A stretch of DNA of 64,000 nt from Hordeum vulgare subsp. vulgare (GCF_904849725.1 NC_058519.1:537114316-537178315); one strand, 5' to 3'. Positions 45,694-58,443 are shown, counted from the stretch's first letter. Numbers and translations are program-made. Notes: generated by a model from the sequence alone, not told the origin.

Positions 45694-46935
45694 TAGGTTC
45701 ATGCGTATATGTCTTCTCGAGTAGAACACAAAAGTTTTTGTGCGCGGTGATGTGCATTTTTGCTACCCTCCTTAGTCTTTTCTTGATTCCGCGGTATTGT
45801 TGGATTGAAGCGGCTTGGACCTACATTACTCGTACGCTTACGAGAGACTGGTTTCATCGCTACGAGTAACCCCGTTGCTCAAAGATGACTAGCAAGTGTC
45901 GGTTTCTCCAACTTTAGTTGAATCGGATTTGACCGAGGAGGTCCTTGGATGAGGTTAAATAGCAACTCATATATCTCCGTTGTGGTGTTTGCGTAAGTAA
46001 GATGCGATCCTACTAGATACCCGTGGTCACCACGTAAAACATGCAACAACAAAATTAGAGGACGTCTAACTTGTTTTTGCAGGGTATGCTTGTGATGTGA
46101 TATGGCCAACGATATGATGTGATATATTGGATGTATGAGATGATCATGTTGTAATAGATAATATCGACTTGCACGTCGATGGTACGGCAACCGGCAGGAG
46201 CCATAGGGTTGTCTTTATACTAACGTTTGTGCTTGCAGATGCGTTTACTATTTTGCTAGGATGTAGCTTTAGTAGTAATAGCATGAGTAGCACGACAACC
46301 CCGATGGCGACACGTTGATGGAGATCATGGTGTGGCGCCGGTGACAAGAAGATCGTGCCGGTGCTTTGGTGATGGAGATCAAGAAGCACGTGACGATGGC
46401 CATATCATGTCACTTATGAATTGCATGTGATGTTACTCCTTTTATGCACCTTATTTTGCTTAGAACGACGGTAGCATTATGAGGTGATCTCTCACTAAAA
46501 TTTCAAGACGAAATTGTGTTCTCCCCGACTGTGCACCGTTGCTACAGTTCGTCGTTTCGAGACACCACGTGATGATCGGGTGTGATAGACTCAATGTTCA
46601 CATACAACGGGTGCAAAACAGTTGCGCACGCAGAACACTCGGGTTAAGCTTGACGAGCCTAGCATGTGCAGACATGGCCTCGGAACACATGAGATCGAAA
46701 GGTCGATCATGAATCATATAGATGATATGATTAGCATAGGGATGCTTACCACTGAAACTATACTCAACTCACGTGATGATCGGACTTGAGCTAGTGTAAG
46801 TGGATCATGAACCACTCAAATGACTAGAGAGATGTACTTTTTGAGTGGGAGTTTAGCGAATAATTTGATTAAGTTAAACTCTAATTATCTTGAACATAGT
46901 CTAAGTCCACTTTGAATATATTTGTGTTGTAGATC
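45694..46935 (+). other. F 5' leader
   Basis: Untranslated leader between primer site and gag. In this group such leaders carry packaging and dimerisation signals; I could not place one here. Confidence 0.75.
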
Positions 46936-49900
46936 GTGGCTCACGTGACAGTCACCCTGAATTTTAATACGTTCCTAGAGAAAGCTAAGTTGAAAGATGA
47001 TGGAAGCAACTTTGTAGACTGGGCTCATAATCTTAAGCTAATCTTACAAGCTGGGAAGAAGGATTATGTCCTTAATGCTGCGCTAGGAGATGAACCACCC
47101 GCTACGTCTGATCAGGATGTTAAGAACGCTTGGTTAGCACGTAAGGAGGACTACTCAGTAGTTCAATGTGCAGTCTTGTATGGCTTAGAACCGGGACTTC
47201 AACGTCGCTTTGAGCGTCATGGAGCATTTGAGATGTTCCAGGAGTTGAAGTTTATCTTCCAGAAGAACGCCCGGATCGAGAGGTATGAGACCTCCGATAA
47301 ATTCGATGCTTGCAAGATGGAGGAAAACTCGTCTGTCAGTGAACATGTGCTCAAAATGTCTGGGTACTCAAACCGTCTAGCTGAGCTGGGGATTGAACTC
47401 CCGCAAGAGGCTATCACTGACAGAATCCTTCAATCACTGCCGCCAAGCTATAAAGGCTTTGTGTTGAACTACAACATGCAAGGGATGAACAAGTCTCCTG
47501 GCGAGTTGTTTGCGATGCTGAAAGTCGCAGAGTCTAAACTCCGTAAAGAGCATCAAGTGTTGATGGTGAATAAGACCACTAGTTTCAAGAGAAACAGCAA
47601 AGGCAAGAAGGGTAATTCAAAGAAGAGCGGCAAGCCTGTTGCCAATCCGACGAAGAAACCCAAAGCTGGACCTAAGCCTGAAATGGAGTGTTACTATTGC
47701 AAGGGTATGGGTCACTGGAAGTGCAATTGCCCCAAGTATCTGGCAGATAAGAAGGCGGCCAAAGAAAAATCAGGTATATTTGATATACAAGTTATTGATG
47801 TGTACTTAACCGGCTCTCGTAGTAGTGCCTGGGTATTCGATATCGGTTCTGTTGCTCATATTTGCAACTCGAAACAGGAACTTCGGAATAGACGAAGGCT
47901 GGCGAAAGATGAAGTGACGATGCGTGTAGGAAATGGTTCCAAGGTTGGTGCAATCGCCGTCGGCACAGTTTCACTTCAGTTACCATCAGGATTAGTTATG
48001 AACTTGAATCATTGTTATTTAGTGCCTGCGTTGAGCATGAACATTATATCTGGATCTTGTTTATTGCGAGACAGTTACTCTTTTAAGTCAGAGAATAATG
48101 GTTGTTCTATTTCTATGAGTAACATCTTTTATGGTCATGCACCCAATGTGAGAGGATTGTTCATATTGAATCTTGATAGCGATACACACATACATAACAT
48201 TGAGACCAAAAGAGTTAGAGTTAACAATGATAGCGCCATATTTTTGTGGCACTGCCGCTTGGTCATATTGGTGTAAAGCGCATGAAGAAACTCCATGCTG
48301 ATGGACTTTTGGAGTCACTTGACTTTGATTCACTTGACACGTGCGAACCATGCCTCATGAGCAAGATGACTAAGACTCCGTTCTCCGGAACAATGGAGCG
48401 TGCAAGTGACTTATTGGAAATCATACATACCGATGTGTGTGGTCCGATGAGCGTGGAGGCACGCGGCGGATATCGTTATTTTCTCACCTTCACTGACGAT
48501 TTGAGTAGATATGGTTATGTCTACTTGATGAAGCACAAGTCCGAAACATTTGAAAAGTTCAAGCAATTTCAGAGTGAAGTTGAAAATCATTGTAACAAGA
48601 AGATCAAGTTCCTACGGTCTGATCGTGGGGGTGAATATCTGAGTTTCGAGTTTGGTGCTCACTTAAGACAATGTGGAATTGTTTCACAGTTAACACCGCC
48701 TGGAACACCACAGCGTAATGGTGTGTCCGAACGTCGTAATCATACTTTATTAGAGATGGTGCGATCTATGATGTCTCTTACCGATTTGCCGTTATCGTTT
48801 TTGGGGTTATGCATTAGAAACAGCAGCATTCACTTTAAATAGGGCACCATCAAAATCTGTTGAGACGACGCCATATGAACTATGGTATGGCAAAAGGCCA
48901 AAGTTGTCGTTTCTTAAAGTTTGGGGATGTGATGCTTATGTCAAAAAGCTTCAGCCTGAAAAGCTGGAACCCAAAGCGGAAAAGTGCGTCTTCATAGGTT
49001 ACCCAAAGGAGACAGTTGGGTACACCTTCTATCTCAAATCCGAGGGCAAAGTGTTTGTTGCTAAAAACGGAGCTTTTCTCGAGAAGGAGTTTCTCTCGAG
49101 AGAATTGAGTGGGAGGAAGATAGAACTTGACGAGGTTGTCGAACCTCTCATCCCTCTGGATGGTGGCGCAGGGCAAGGGGAAACCTCTGTCGTTGCAACG
49201 CCGGCTGAGGAGGAAGTTAATGATGGTGATCATGAAACTTCGGTTCAAGTTTCTGTCGAACCACGCAGGTCGACGAGACCACGTGCTGCTCCAGAGTGGT
49301 ACGGTAATCCCGTCTTATCAATCATGTTGTTGGACAACAATGAACCTGCAAATTATGAAGAAGCAATGGTGGGCCCGGATTCCAACAAATGGCTAGAAGC
49401 CATGAAGTCCGAGATAGGATCCATGTATGAGAACAAAGTGTGGACTTTGGAGGTACTGCCTAAGGGCCGCAAGGCTATTCAGAACAAATGGATCTTTAAG
49501 AGGAAGACGGACGCTGACGGCAATGTGACCGTTTATAAAGCTCGACTTGTGGCAAAGGGTTTTTCACAAGTTCAAGGAGTTGACTACGATGAGACATTCT
49601 CACCCGTAGCGATGCTTAAGTCCGTCAGAATCATGTTAGCAATAGCTGCATTTTTCGATTATGAAATCTGGCAGATGGATGTCAAAACGGCGTTCCTTAA
49701 CGGTTTCCTTAAGGAAGAATTGTATATTATGCAACCTGAAGGTTTTGTCGATCCTAAGAATGCTAACAAGGTGTGCAAGCTCCAGCGATCCATTTATGGA
49801 CTGGTGCAAGCATCTCGGAGTTGGAACAAACGCTTTGATGAGGTGATCAAAGCATTTGGGTTTATACAAGTGGTTGGAGAATCTTGTATTTACAAGAAAG

Positions 49901-50795
49901 TGAGTGGGAGCTCTGTGGCGTTTCTAATATTATATGTGGATGACATATTGCTGATTGGAAACAACGTGGAGTTTTTGGAGAGCATAAAGGATTACTTGAA
50001 TAAAAGTTTCTCTATGAAGGACCTAGGAGAAGCTGCTTACATTCTAGGCATTAAGATCTATAGGGCTAGATCGAAACGCCTGATAGGACTTTCACAAAGC
50101 ACATACCTTGATAAAGTTTTGAAGAGGTTCAAAATGGAACAGTCCAAGAAAGGGTTCTTGCCAGTTTTACAAGGTACGAGATTGAGTAAGACTCAGTGCC
50201 CAGCAACTGATGAAGATAGAGAGCATATGCGCTCCGTCCCCTATGCTTCAGCCATAGGTTCTATCATGTATGCAATGTTGTGCACTAGACCGGATGTTAG
50301 CCTGGCCATAAGTATGGCAGGTAGGTTCCAGAGTAAAGCTTTGACACAGATCCGGACGACTCTAAGTCGCAAACCGGATACGTATTTATTCTTAATGGGG
50401 GTGCGGTAAGCTGGTGCAGTTCCAAGCAAAGCGTCGTAGCAGATTCTACATGTGAAGCGGAGTACATGGCTGCCTCGGAGGCGGCTAAGGAGGGTGTCTG
50501 GATGAAGCAATTCATGACGGATCTTGGAGTGGTGCCAAGCGCACTGAATCCAATAACCTTGCTCTGTGACAACACGGGTGCCATTGCCTTAGCAAAGGAA
50601 CCACGGTTTCACAAGAAGTCCAGACACATCAAACGACGCTTCAACCTCATCCGCGACTACGTCGAAGGAGAGGACGTAAATATATGCAAAGTGCGCACGG
50701 ATCTGAATGTAGCAGACCCGCTGACTAAACCTCATCCACGGCCAAAGCATGATCAACACCAGAACTATATGGGTGTTAGATTTATTACAATGTAA
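46936..50795 (+). pseudogene. F copia gag-pol polyprotein, inactivated
   Basis: Domain order: gag (46936-47680), CCHC knuckle (CYYCKGMGHWKCNC, 47689-47730), protease (47830-48120), GAG-pre-integrase (LGHIGVKRM), integrase with D, D(35)E residues at 48432, 48621 and 48729, RT (YVDD 49932-49943) and RNase H to a stop at 50793. Lesions: the expected start ATG is GTG at 46936; the protease DTG is DIG (47839-47847); one G is missing near 48261 and one T extra in the T5 run 48798-48802, so integrase lies in another frame and the frame is restored afterwards; about 120 nt between RT and RNase H is deleted near 50330 and shifts the frame. Everything else reads cleanly, fitting a young element. Confidence 0.95.
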
Positions 50796-50836
50796 TTCGC
50801 ATGATGATGTGAGGGCTAGATTATTGACTCTAGTGC

Positions 50837-50847
50837 AAGTGGGAGAC
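50837..50847 (+). other. F polypurine tract
   Basis: AAGTGGGAGAC directly before the 3' LTR at 50848. Confidence 0.88.
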
Positions 50848-52650
50848 TGTTGGAATTGTGCCCTAGAGGCAATAATAAATATAGTTATTATTATAATTCC
50901 TATATCAAGATAATCGTTTATTATCCATGCTATAATTGTATTGAATGAAGACTCATTTACATGTGTGGATACATAGACAAAACACTATCCCTAGCAAGCC
51001 TCTAGTTGGCTAGCCAGTTGATCAAATATAGTCAGTGTCTTCTGATTATGAACAAGGTGTTGCTGCTTGATAACTGGATCACGTCATTAGGAGAATCACG
51101 TGATGGACTAGACCCAAACTAATAGACGTAGCATGTTGATCGTGTCATTTTGTTGCTACTGTTTTCTGCGTGTCAAGTATTTGTTCCTATGACCATGAGA
51201 TCATATAACTCACTGACACCGGAGGAATACTTTGTGTGTATCAAACGTCGCAACGTAACTGGGTGACTATAAAGATGATCTATAGGTATCTCCGAAGGTG
51301 TTAGTTGAGTTAGTATGGATCAAGACTGGGATTTGTCACTCCGTGTGACGGAGAGGTATCTCGGGGCCCACTCGGTAATACAACATCACACATAAGCCTT
51401 GCAAGCAATGTGACTTAGTGTAAGTTGCGGGATCTTGTATTACGGAACGAGTAAAGAGACTTGCCGGTAAACGAGATTGAAATAGGTATGGGGATACTGA
51501 CGGTCGAATCTCGGGCAAATAACATACTGAAGGACAAAGGGAATGACATACGGGATTATATGAATCCTTGGCACTGAGGTTCAAACGATAAGATCTTCAT
51601 AGAATATGTAGGATCCAATATGGGCATCCTGGTCCCACTATTGGATATTGACCGAGGAGTCTCTCGGGTCATGTCTACATAGTTCTCGAACCCGCAGGGT
51701 CTGCACACTTAAGGCTCGACATTGTTTTATGCGTATTTGAGTTATATGGTTGGTTACCGAATGTTTTTCGGAGTCCCGGATGAGATCACGGACGTCACGA
51801 GGGTTTCCGGAATGGTCCGGAAACGAAGATTCATATATAGGATGACCTCATTTGATTACCAGAAGGTTTTCGGAGTTACCGGGAATGACGAATGGGTTCT
51901 GGGAGTTCACCGGGGGGGCAACCCACCCCGGGGAAGCCCATAGGCCTTGAGGGTGGCGCACCAGCCCTTAGTGGGCTGGTGGGACAGCCCAAAAGGGCCC
52001 TATGCGCATTGGAAGAAAAATTAAAGAGAAAAAAAAAGAGGAGGTGGGAAGGGAAGGAAGGACTCCCACCCACCAAACCAAGTCCAACTCGGTTTGGGGG
52101 GGGAGACCTTCCCCCCTTGGCTCGGCTGACCCCCTTGGGGCTCCTTGAGCCCCAAGGCAAGGTCCCCTCTCTCCCACCTATATATACGGAGGTTTTAGGG
52201 CTGATTTGAGACGATTTTCCACGGCAGCCCGACCACGTACCTCCACGGTTTTTCCTCTAGATCGCGTTTCTGCGGAGCTCGGGCGGAGCCCTGCTGAGAC
52301 AAGGTCATCACCAACCTCCGGAGCGCCGTCACGCTGTCGGAGAAATCTTCTACCTCTTCGTCTCTCTTGCTGGATCAAGAAGGCCGAGATCATCGTCGAG
52401 TTGTACGTGTGTTGAACGCGGAGGTGCCGTCCGTTCGGTACTAGATCGTGGGACTGATCGCGGGATTGTTCGTGGGGAGGATCGAGGGACGTGAGGACGT
52501 TCCAGTACATCAACCGCGTTCACTAACGCTTCCGCTGTACGGTCTACAAGGGTACGTAGATCACTCATCCCCTCTCGTAGATGGACATCACCATGATAGG
52601 TCTTCGTGCGCGTAGGAAAATTTTTGTTTCCCATGCGACGTTCCCCAACA
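50848..52650 (+). repeat. F 3' LTR
   Basis: 1803 bp. Lacks one copy of an 11-bp direct repeat (ACCGGGAATGT) near 51881 and has an 11-bp addition near 52140 relative to the 5' LTR; the two cancel in length. Confidence 0.96.
52179..52186 (+). promoter_or_regulatory. TATA box, F 3' LTR
   Basis: TATATATA in the same setting as 45208. Confidence 0.7.
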
Positions 52651-53145
52651 TACCCCTCACATTGATATCTTTTGATGGGAATCTCCATAGCATGTTGATA
52701 CGCCTGGTTGATGTGAGACTTTCTTCTCCACTTTTACCCCTTTGAAACCTACAACCATATTCTATTCCACTCTTATGTTATATCCATGGTTCATGCTCAT
52801 ATACTGAGTGAGTAATACGAAGTTCAAGCGCGTTAAGGAGTATGATCCAATTGCCTGACTTGACAATGTGGTGCTTAGCATTTGTATTTATGTGGTGAGG
52901 CGGAGCCATGCTGTACTTATATGATAAAATGAATAGGGGTGAACATTCTTTAAGGACCTTATATTTTGAAACTTGATGATATGTTGCTTATGCTTATGAA
53001 TATAACTATGCTAATGTTTATTGATTCATCATTTCTCAATGATCAAACCTACAATGGATTACATGTTGGGTAGCATGTCACATCAAAAAAATTGTTTTTA
53101 TCATTTACCTACTCGACGACGAGCAGGAATTAAGCTTAGGGATGC
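52651..53145 (+). other. G 3' non-coding, segment 2
   Basis: Continues G after F. Ends with the polypurine-tract motif AAGCTTAGGGATGC (53132-53145), one base different from E and H, directly before the LTR. Confidence 0.78.
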
Positions 53146-54723
53146 TGATACGTCTCCAATGTATCTATAATTTTTGATTGTTTCATGCTATAATATTATC
53201 ATTCTAGGATGCTTTTCGGGTGTTTATATACCAATTAATATTATTTTTTAGCACTAACCTATTGACCTAATGCCCAGTGCTAGTTGTTGTTTTCTGCATG
53301 TTTCAACTTTTCAAGTTTACAGTCCCAATTGAAGTCCAATTTCCACGAAACTTTTTGACGATTTTTTCTGGACCAAAAGAAGACCTGGAAGTTTCGGGAG
53401 GAGATTGGATGTTGCACGAGAGAGGCAGCACACAACAAGGCGCACCCATGGGGGTGGTCATTCCCTGATGTGTGCTAGGCCATCTTGGCATCTCTCGGTG
53501 TCATTCTCTGTCTTATAGATTCCAATATATCCGCAAAACTCTAGAGAGACTTTGGAAACACTGTCGCCGCAAGTCTCTGGACCATCCTGTGCCCATCTGG
53601 AGCCCTGTTCCGGTGCCCTGCCAGAGGGGGTAGAACATGGAGGGCCTACATCAACCTTGATGCTCCCATGGTGATGTGTGAGTAGTTCACCATAGACCTA
53701 TGGGTCCGTTGTTAGTACCTAGATGGCTATCTCTCCCTTTCTTGATCTTCAATACAATGATCATCGCATATTCACTTTGATCTATCAGATGTGATTCTTC
53801 TATGCGGTGCGTTTGTTGGGATCCAATGAATTGTGGGTTTATGTTCAGATTATTCATGATAAAATATTTGAGTTATCTCTGAATTCTATATTCGATTCTT
53901 ATTTGCATGATTATTATAGCTTCGTAAATCTCTCTGATCTATTGATTTGGTTTGGCCAACTAGATTAATCTTTCTTCACTCGGAGATCTGCATTGTAGTG
54001 GGTTTAATATGGCGGTGCTCTATATCCCAGTGGCATAGTAGGGGACAAGACACATATTTTTATTGTTGCCACTAAGGATAAAGCAATGGGGTCAATCATA
54101 TTGATTGAGTTCTATTTGTCTACATCATGTCATTGTTCTCTAAATATTACCATGTTTTACTTAATACTCTAGATGCATGCTGGATAGCGGTCGATGAGTG
54201 GAGTAATAGTAATAGGTGCATGAAGGAGTCGGCTTATTTTCTTATGGACGTGATGCCTATATATACATGTTCATTGCTGTGAATATCACATAACTATGCG
54301 CATTTCTATCAATTGCCCAACAGTAATTTGTTTGCCCACCATATGCTTACTACATGAGAGATGCCACTAGGGATACTATGGACCTCGGGTCTATTCGCTT
54401 ATATATTTACAAATGCTACAATTACCTCGCTGCTTTATTTACTTTTTATTTATTTTGCAATTATCAACTATCATCTACACACTTCATTTGCTTGCAAATA
54501 ATGATTCCAAGGGGATTGACAACCCTCTTTCCTGCGTTTGGTGCAAGTGTTCGCTTCTTTGTGTGCAGTCGCTAAAGATGGGGGTTGGTTTTTACTCCTA
54601 TTGGTTCAATGACCTTGGTTCTCACTTAGAGAAATACTTATCTATATTGTGTTGCATCACCCGTTCCTCTTCACGGAAAACCCAACACATATCACAAGTA
54701 TCATGTCCATACTCAGCCATGGT
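53146..54723 (+). repeat. G 3' LTR, end uncertain
   Basis: Starts TGATACGTCTCC and shares blocks with E and H LTRs (TAGATGCATGCTGGATAGCG, the terminal CTTGGTTCTCA region). Similarity fades after about 54680, so the end is only placed to within about 50 bp; it may be cut by L rather than complete. Confidence 0.7.
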
Positions 54724-55229
54724 TGTTGCAGACTCCAAACAACTTAGTACACAAAATTCCACCAAGACTCAGAACTAAGACCAAAAGTGCTCAGCTCCCC
54801 CACAGCGGTATCATGGGAACAATCCTGACAATGAATACTAGGGGTACAAATGAGGGGCGAAGCCTAGCTACGGCACAAGTGTCACTCGGATTTAGCGAGT
54901 TTGGGCCCTCTCAGGGAGGTAAAGACCCTACATCTCGTGCCCGGAGGCTTGTGTTTACTCTAGGGGTGTCTGATTACGCAGGATGTCGAACCCTTCTTAC
55001 AGAGCTTGGTGGTGGCTTATATAGAGTTTGCTAGGACCCGTCGAGTGTCATTACAAGTGCATTTAATGCGAGTAACTACATGCGTTCCTAGAAACTCCAC
55101 CTCTAACTATGGTCGTTACTCGTAATGCTAGTCTTGACTGTACTTCATGTATGGTATTAAGTCCCTTGGTTGTTGTAGCTCCCACATCGTCCATACTTGT
55201 CTGTGTCCGAGTACTGGCGCCTGGCCGAC
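54724..55229 (-). repeat. L probable 3' LTR, segment 1
   Basis: 506 bp left of H, ending with TSD CCGAC (55225-55229). The minus-strand promoter layout resembles the J LTR. The 103-codon open frame 54723-55034 has no recognised domain and spans this LTR-like region; not called as a gene. Confidence 0.4.
55017..55023 (-). promoter_or_regulatory. TATA box, L LTR
   Basis: The minus strand reads CTCTATATAAGCC. Confidence 0.5.
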
Positions 55230-56879
55230 TGATACGTCTCAAACGTATCTATAATTTTTGATGGTTTCATGCTGTTATCTTGTCTTCTTTGGTTGTTTTA
55301 TGTACCTTTTATATCTTTTTTGGGACTAACTTATTAATTCAGTGCCAAGTGCCAGTTCCTGTTTTTTCCGTGTTTTTGACTCTTTTCAAATCTGATTTTG
55401 GAACGGAGTCCAAAAGGAAGAAAAAACCCTAAATGATTTTTTCCCGGACGGAAGAAGATCAGGGGGCCTTTGGGCCAAGCCAGGTGGGCTCCAGGGAGCC
55501 CACAAACCCCCACTCTGCCACCAGGGGGAGGCGGCGGTGGGCAGGCTTGTGGCCCCCCTGGCCGCCCCCTGACCTAGATCTTTGGCCTATAAATTCCCAA
55601 ATATTCTGCAAAAAATCAGGGGAGCCTCGAAAATACTTTTCTGCCGCCGCAAGCTTCCGTTTCCGCAAGATCTCATATGGAGGCCCTACCCGGCGCCCTG
55701 CCGGAGGGGACTTTGGAGTTGGAGGGCTTCTTCATCATCATCATCGCCCCTCCAATGACTCGTGAGTACTTCACTTCAGACCTACGGGTCCGTAGTTAGT
55801 AGCTAGATGGCTTCTTCTCTCTCTTGGATCTTCAATACAAAAATTCTCCATGATCTTCATGGAGATCTATCCGATGTAATCTTCTTTGGCGGTGTGTTTG
55901 TCGAGATCCGATGAATTGTGGATTTGTGATCAGATTATCTATGATATATATTTGAGTCTTTGCTGATTTCTTATATGCATGATTTGATATCCTTGTAAGT
56001 CTCTCCGAGTCTTGGGTTTTGTTTGGCCAACTAGATCTATGATTCTTGCAATGGGAGAAGTGCTTGGTTTTGGTTCTACCATGTGGTGACCTTTCCCAGT
56101 GACAGTAGGGGCAGCAAGGCACACATCAAGTAGTTTCCATCAAGGGTAAAAAGATGGGATTTTTACAATTGGTTTGAGATTATCCCTCTACATCATGTCA
56201 TCTTGCTTAAGGCGTTACTCTGTTCTTATGGACTTAATACACTAGATGCATGATGGATAGCGGTCGACGTGTGGAGTAATAGTAGTAGATGCAGACAGTA
56301 TCGGTCTACTTGTTTTGGACGTGATGCCTATAGAAATAATCATTCCATAGATATCATCACGACTTTGCGCGGTTCTATCAATTGCTCGACAGTAATTTGT
56401 TCACCCACCATCTACTTGCTTTCATGAGAGAAGCCACTAGTAAACACTACGGCCCGCGGGTCTATTCACATCCATCGTTTACACCTCCGCTTTTACTTTG
56501 CTTTGTTACTTTGTTGCTTTCAGTTCTCACTTGGCAAACAATCTATAAGGGATTGACAACCCCTTCATAGCGTTGGGAGCAAGCTTTTGTGTTTGTGCAG
56601 GATCTTGAGATACTCATCCACTGGATTGATACCTTGGTTCTCAAACTGAGGGAAATACTTACCACCACTATGCTACATCACCCTTTCCGCTTCGAGGGAA
56701 CACCAACGCAAGGCTCCAAGGACACGGGGGAAATCCTTTGCATACTTGCCTAGGAAGTCCCTTAAGGCGTAGCCATAGCAGAAGGATTCCTGGTGTCGTT
56801 GCTGAGGAGCACGTCAAGATAATTTTCCGACAACGTGCCTATTTCTAGTGCCATTGGAAGGTCTTTTGTTGCAGTAGGA
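55230..56879 (+). repeat. H 5' LTR
   Basis: 1650 bp, TGATACGTCTCA to GCAGTAGGA (canonical CA changed to GA; the 3' copy ends GCAGTAGCA). Confidence 0.93.
55588..55594 (+). promoter_or_regulatory. TATA box, H 5' LTR
   Basis: TATAAAT in TTTGGCCTATAAATTCCC; repeated at 60819. Confidence 0.65.
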
Positions 56880-56889
56880 GAAGTATTTC

Positions 56890-56907
56890 TAGCGCCGTTG
56901 CCGGGGA
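56890..56907 (+). other. H primer-binding site (tRNA-Asp)
   Basis: TAGCGCCGTTGCCGGGGA: one base differs from the tRNA-Asp complement (TGG to TAG at the CCA end). Offset 10 nt from the LTR. Confidence 0.8.
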
Positions 56908-57118
56908 GGAGAAATCAAGATCTATCCAAGTAGGTCTCACAAACTCTTCTCTTGCATTTACTTTTGTTGCCAGTTGCCTCTCGTTTTCCTCTCCCCCACT
57001 TCACATTTGTCGCTTTCATTTGCCTTTCTCCTTCGCCGTTTTCTTTTGCCTTTTTGCTGTTTTCTTTTGTCCGTTTCACTCTCTCTTCCTACTCGTTTGT
57101 GTGTGAGATAGTCCATCA

Positions 57119-57802
57119 ATGGCTAGACCCACCACTCCAAACGACACCCCAGAAAATGAAGTTCTCAATTTCAGGCAGAATGAGGAAGAAAATTTGAAGG
57201 ACGCTTGGTACAGGATTTGCAATGCTCAAAGTAGATCTACTCGTAAGCAATCCACTACCGTCCTCCTTCGCAGTTTCTATGTTGGAATTTCTCCTTGGAA
57301 TAGGTATATACTTGATACCATTGTAGGCGGGAACTTTTTGGGGAGCCATATTGTTGACTCCTATAGAGCTATCATTAATTTGGTAGGCTCACCCCTGCTC
57401 ATGGTTAATGGAACTATCTTGACCTTGGAACACGTGATGCAAAGGCTTGACGCTATTGAAAACAAAATTGCCACAGTTGAACTTATTGAGGGTTTGGATA
57501 GAAAGATCCACAATCAAATTTCTCAGTACGGATCCAAAGTGGGAAACTTTTTGAAAAATTTAAAGGAGAAGGAACTTATAGTTAATGATTCTTCTAGAAT
57601 TGGCAAATTAGAAGATGTCATAACAAACTTGGGTTCCGCTTTTGCCGCCATGCAAAATACTCCAAATCTTACTCTCAAAAAGACCGTCAAGCCTGTTTTT
57701 GTTCCTAAAGCTAGTGGTGAGTCATCTAATAAAGACGAAAACCTTCACATGATAAATGATCACACTACCTATGGTTTGAGCACCAAAGATGACTATACGT
57801 GA
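57119..57802 (+). CDS. H shortened Athila-type gag
   Basis: 227 residues from ATG 57119 (MARPTTPNDTPENE). Residues about 15-85 keep the second half of the Athila gag domain (ENLKDAWYRICNAQSR, then SFYVGISPWNRYILDTIVGG). Next comes LTLEHVMQRLDAIENKIAT and a helical stretch around YGSKVGNFLKNLKEKE. The front of the capsid domain and all of the protease are missing. The end, YGLSTKDDYT, matches the end of the E protease frame (CGLSTKDDDT), so an internal deletion has joined gag to the old C-terminus in frame with the same stop. No stop or shift inside. Whether it is still made or useful is unknown. Confidence 0.65.
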   Translation: MARPTTPNDTPENEVLNFRQNEEENLKDAWYRICNAQSRSTRKQSTTVLLRSFYVGISPWNRYILDTIVGGNFLGSHIVDSYRAIINLVGSPLLMVNGTILTLEHVMQRLDAIENKIATVELIEGLDRKIHNQISQYGSKVGNFLKNLKEKELIVNDSSRIGKLEDVITNLGSAFAAMQNTPNLTLKKTVKPVFVPKASGESSNKDENLHMINDHTTYGLSTKDDYT

Positions 57803-57815
57803 TTCCATCACTTTC

Positions 57816-57864
57816 GCCTAGCTAAGGGCGTTAAACAAAAGCGCTTGTTGGGAGGCAACCCAAC
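57816..57864 (+). other. H conserved post-stop hairpin
   Basis: Begins 13 nt after the stop; GCCTAGCTAAGGGCGTTAAA then AGCGCTTGTTGGG, a 6-nt loop and CCCAACG. Nearly identical to E. Confidence 0.65.
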
Positions 57865-58443
57865 GAATCTATCATTTTTATTTCTGTTTTGTGTTTTGCA
57901 CACTTTCATAATTCTGTTATGATTGTGTTTTTGTGTTTCTTTTTGCGTTTGTGCCAAGCAAAACCGTTATGATTAGTCTTGGGGATGATCGTTTGGTCAT
58001 GCTGGAAAAGACAGAAACTTTCTGCTCACGAAAAGAATTTTCATTTTTTTTATGTAAGAGATTTTGAGTTGATTCTTTTTGCTGCTGATTGCTACGCAAA
58101 TTCTTCAGACTGTTGTAATTTTTCAGAATTTTTGGAGTACCAGAGGTATACGAAATATACAGATTGCTACAGACTGGTCTGCTGTTAACAGATTCTGTTT
58201 TTTGTTGTATTGGTTGCTTATTTTGATGAAACTATGGATAGTATCGGGGGGTATTAGCCATGGAAGATTGAAAGTACAGTAACCCACAAGTAGAATTTAA
58301 GGTTGATACAGTACCTAAGGAAGTGGTGGTTTGCTTTCTTGTACTAATGTTATCACGAGTTTCTGTTTAAGTTTCGTGTTGTGAAGTTTTCAAGTTTTGG
58401 GTGAAGTTCTTATGGACAAAGAGATAAAGAGTGGCAAGATCTC

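Larger units (their letters stand above)
43878..52650 (+). mobile_element. F: full-length Angela/BARE1/WIS-like copia element
   Basis: 8773 bp with perfect TSD TACCC (43873-43877 and 52651-52655). LTRs are 43878-45679 and 50848-52650, near-identical. The primer site starts at 45681; leader about 1.25 kb; one gag-pol region 46936-50795; polypurine tract 50837-50847. LTR ends TGTTGGAA...CCCCAACA and the primer region TGGCATCATGAGC match this well-known high-copy Triticeae group. It is among the most recent arrivals, yet its coding region is already inactive. Confidence 0.96.
43434..54723 (+). mobile_element. G: 3' end of an Athila-like gypsy element, interrupted by F
   Basis: Pieces 43434-43877 and 52651-53145 are 3' non-coding region, joined when F and one TSD copy are removed. 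The LTR follows from 53146. All parts align by eye with the 3' parts of E and H but are more diverged, so G is older. J interrupts it at 43434, and the LTR end is cut, probably by L. Confidence 0.78.
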
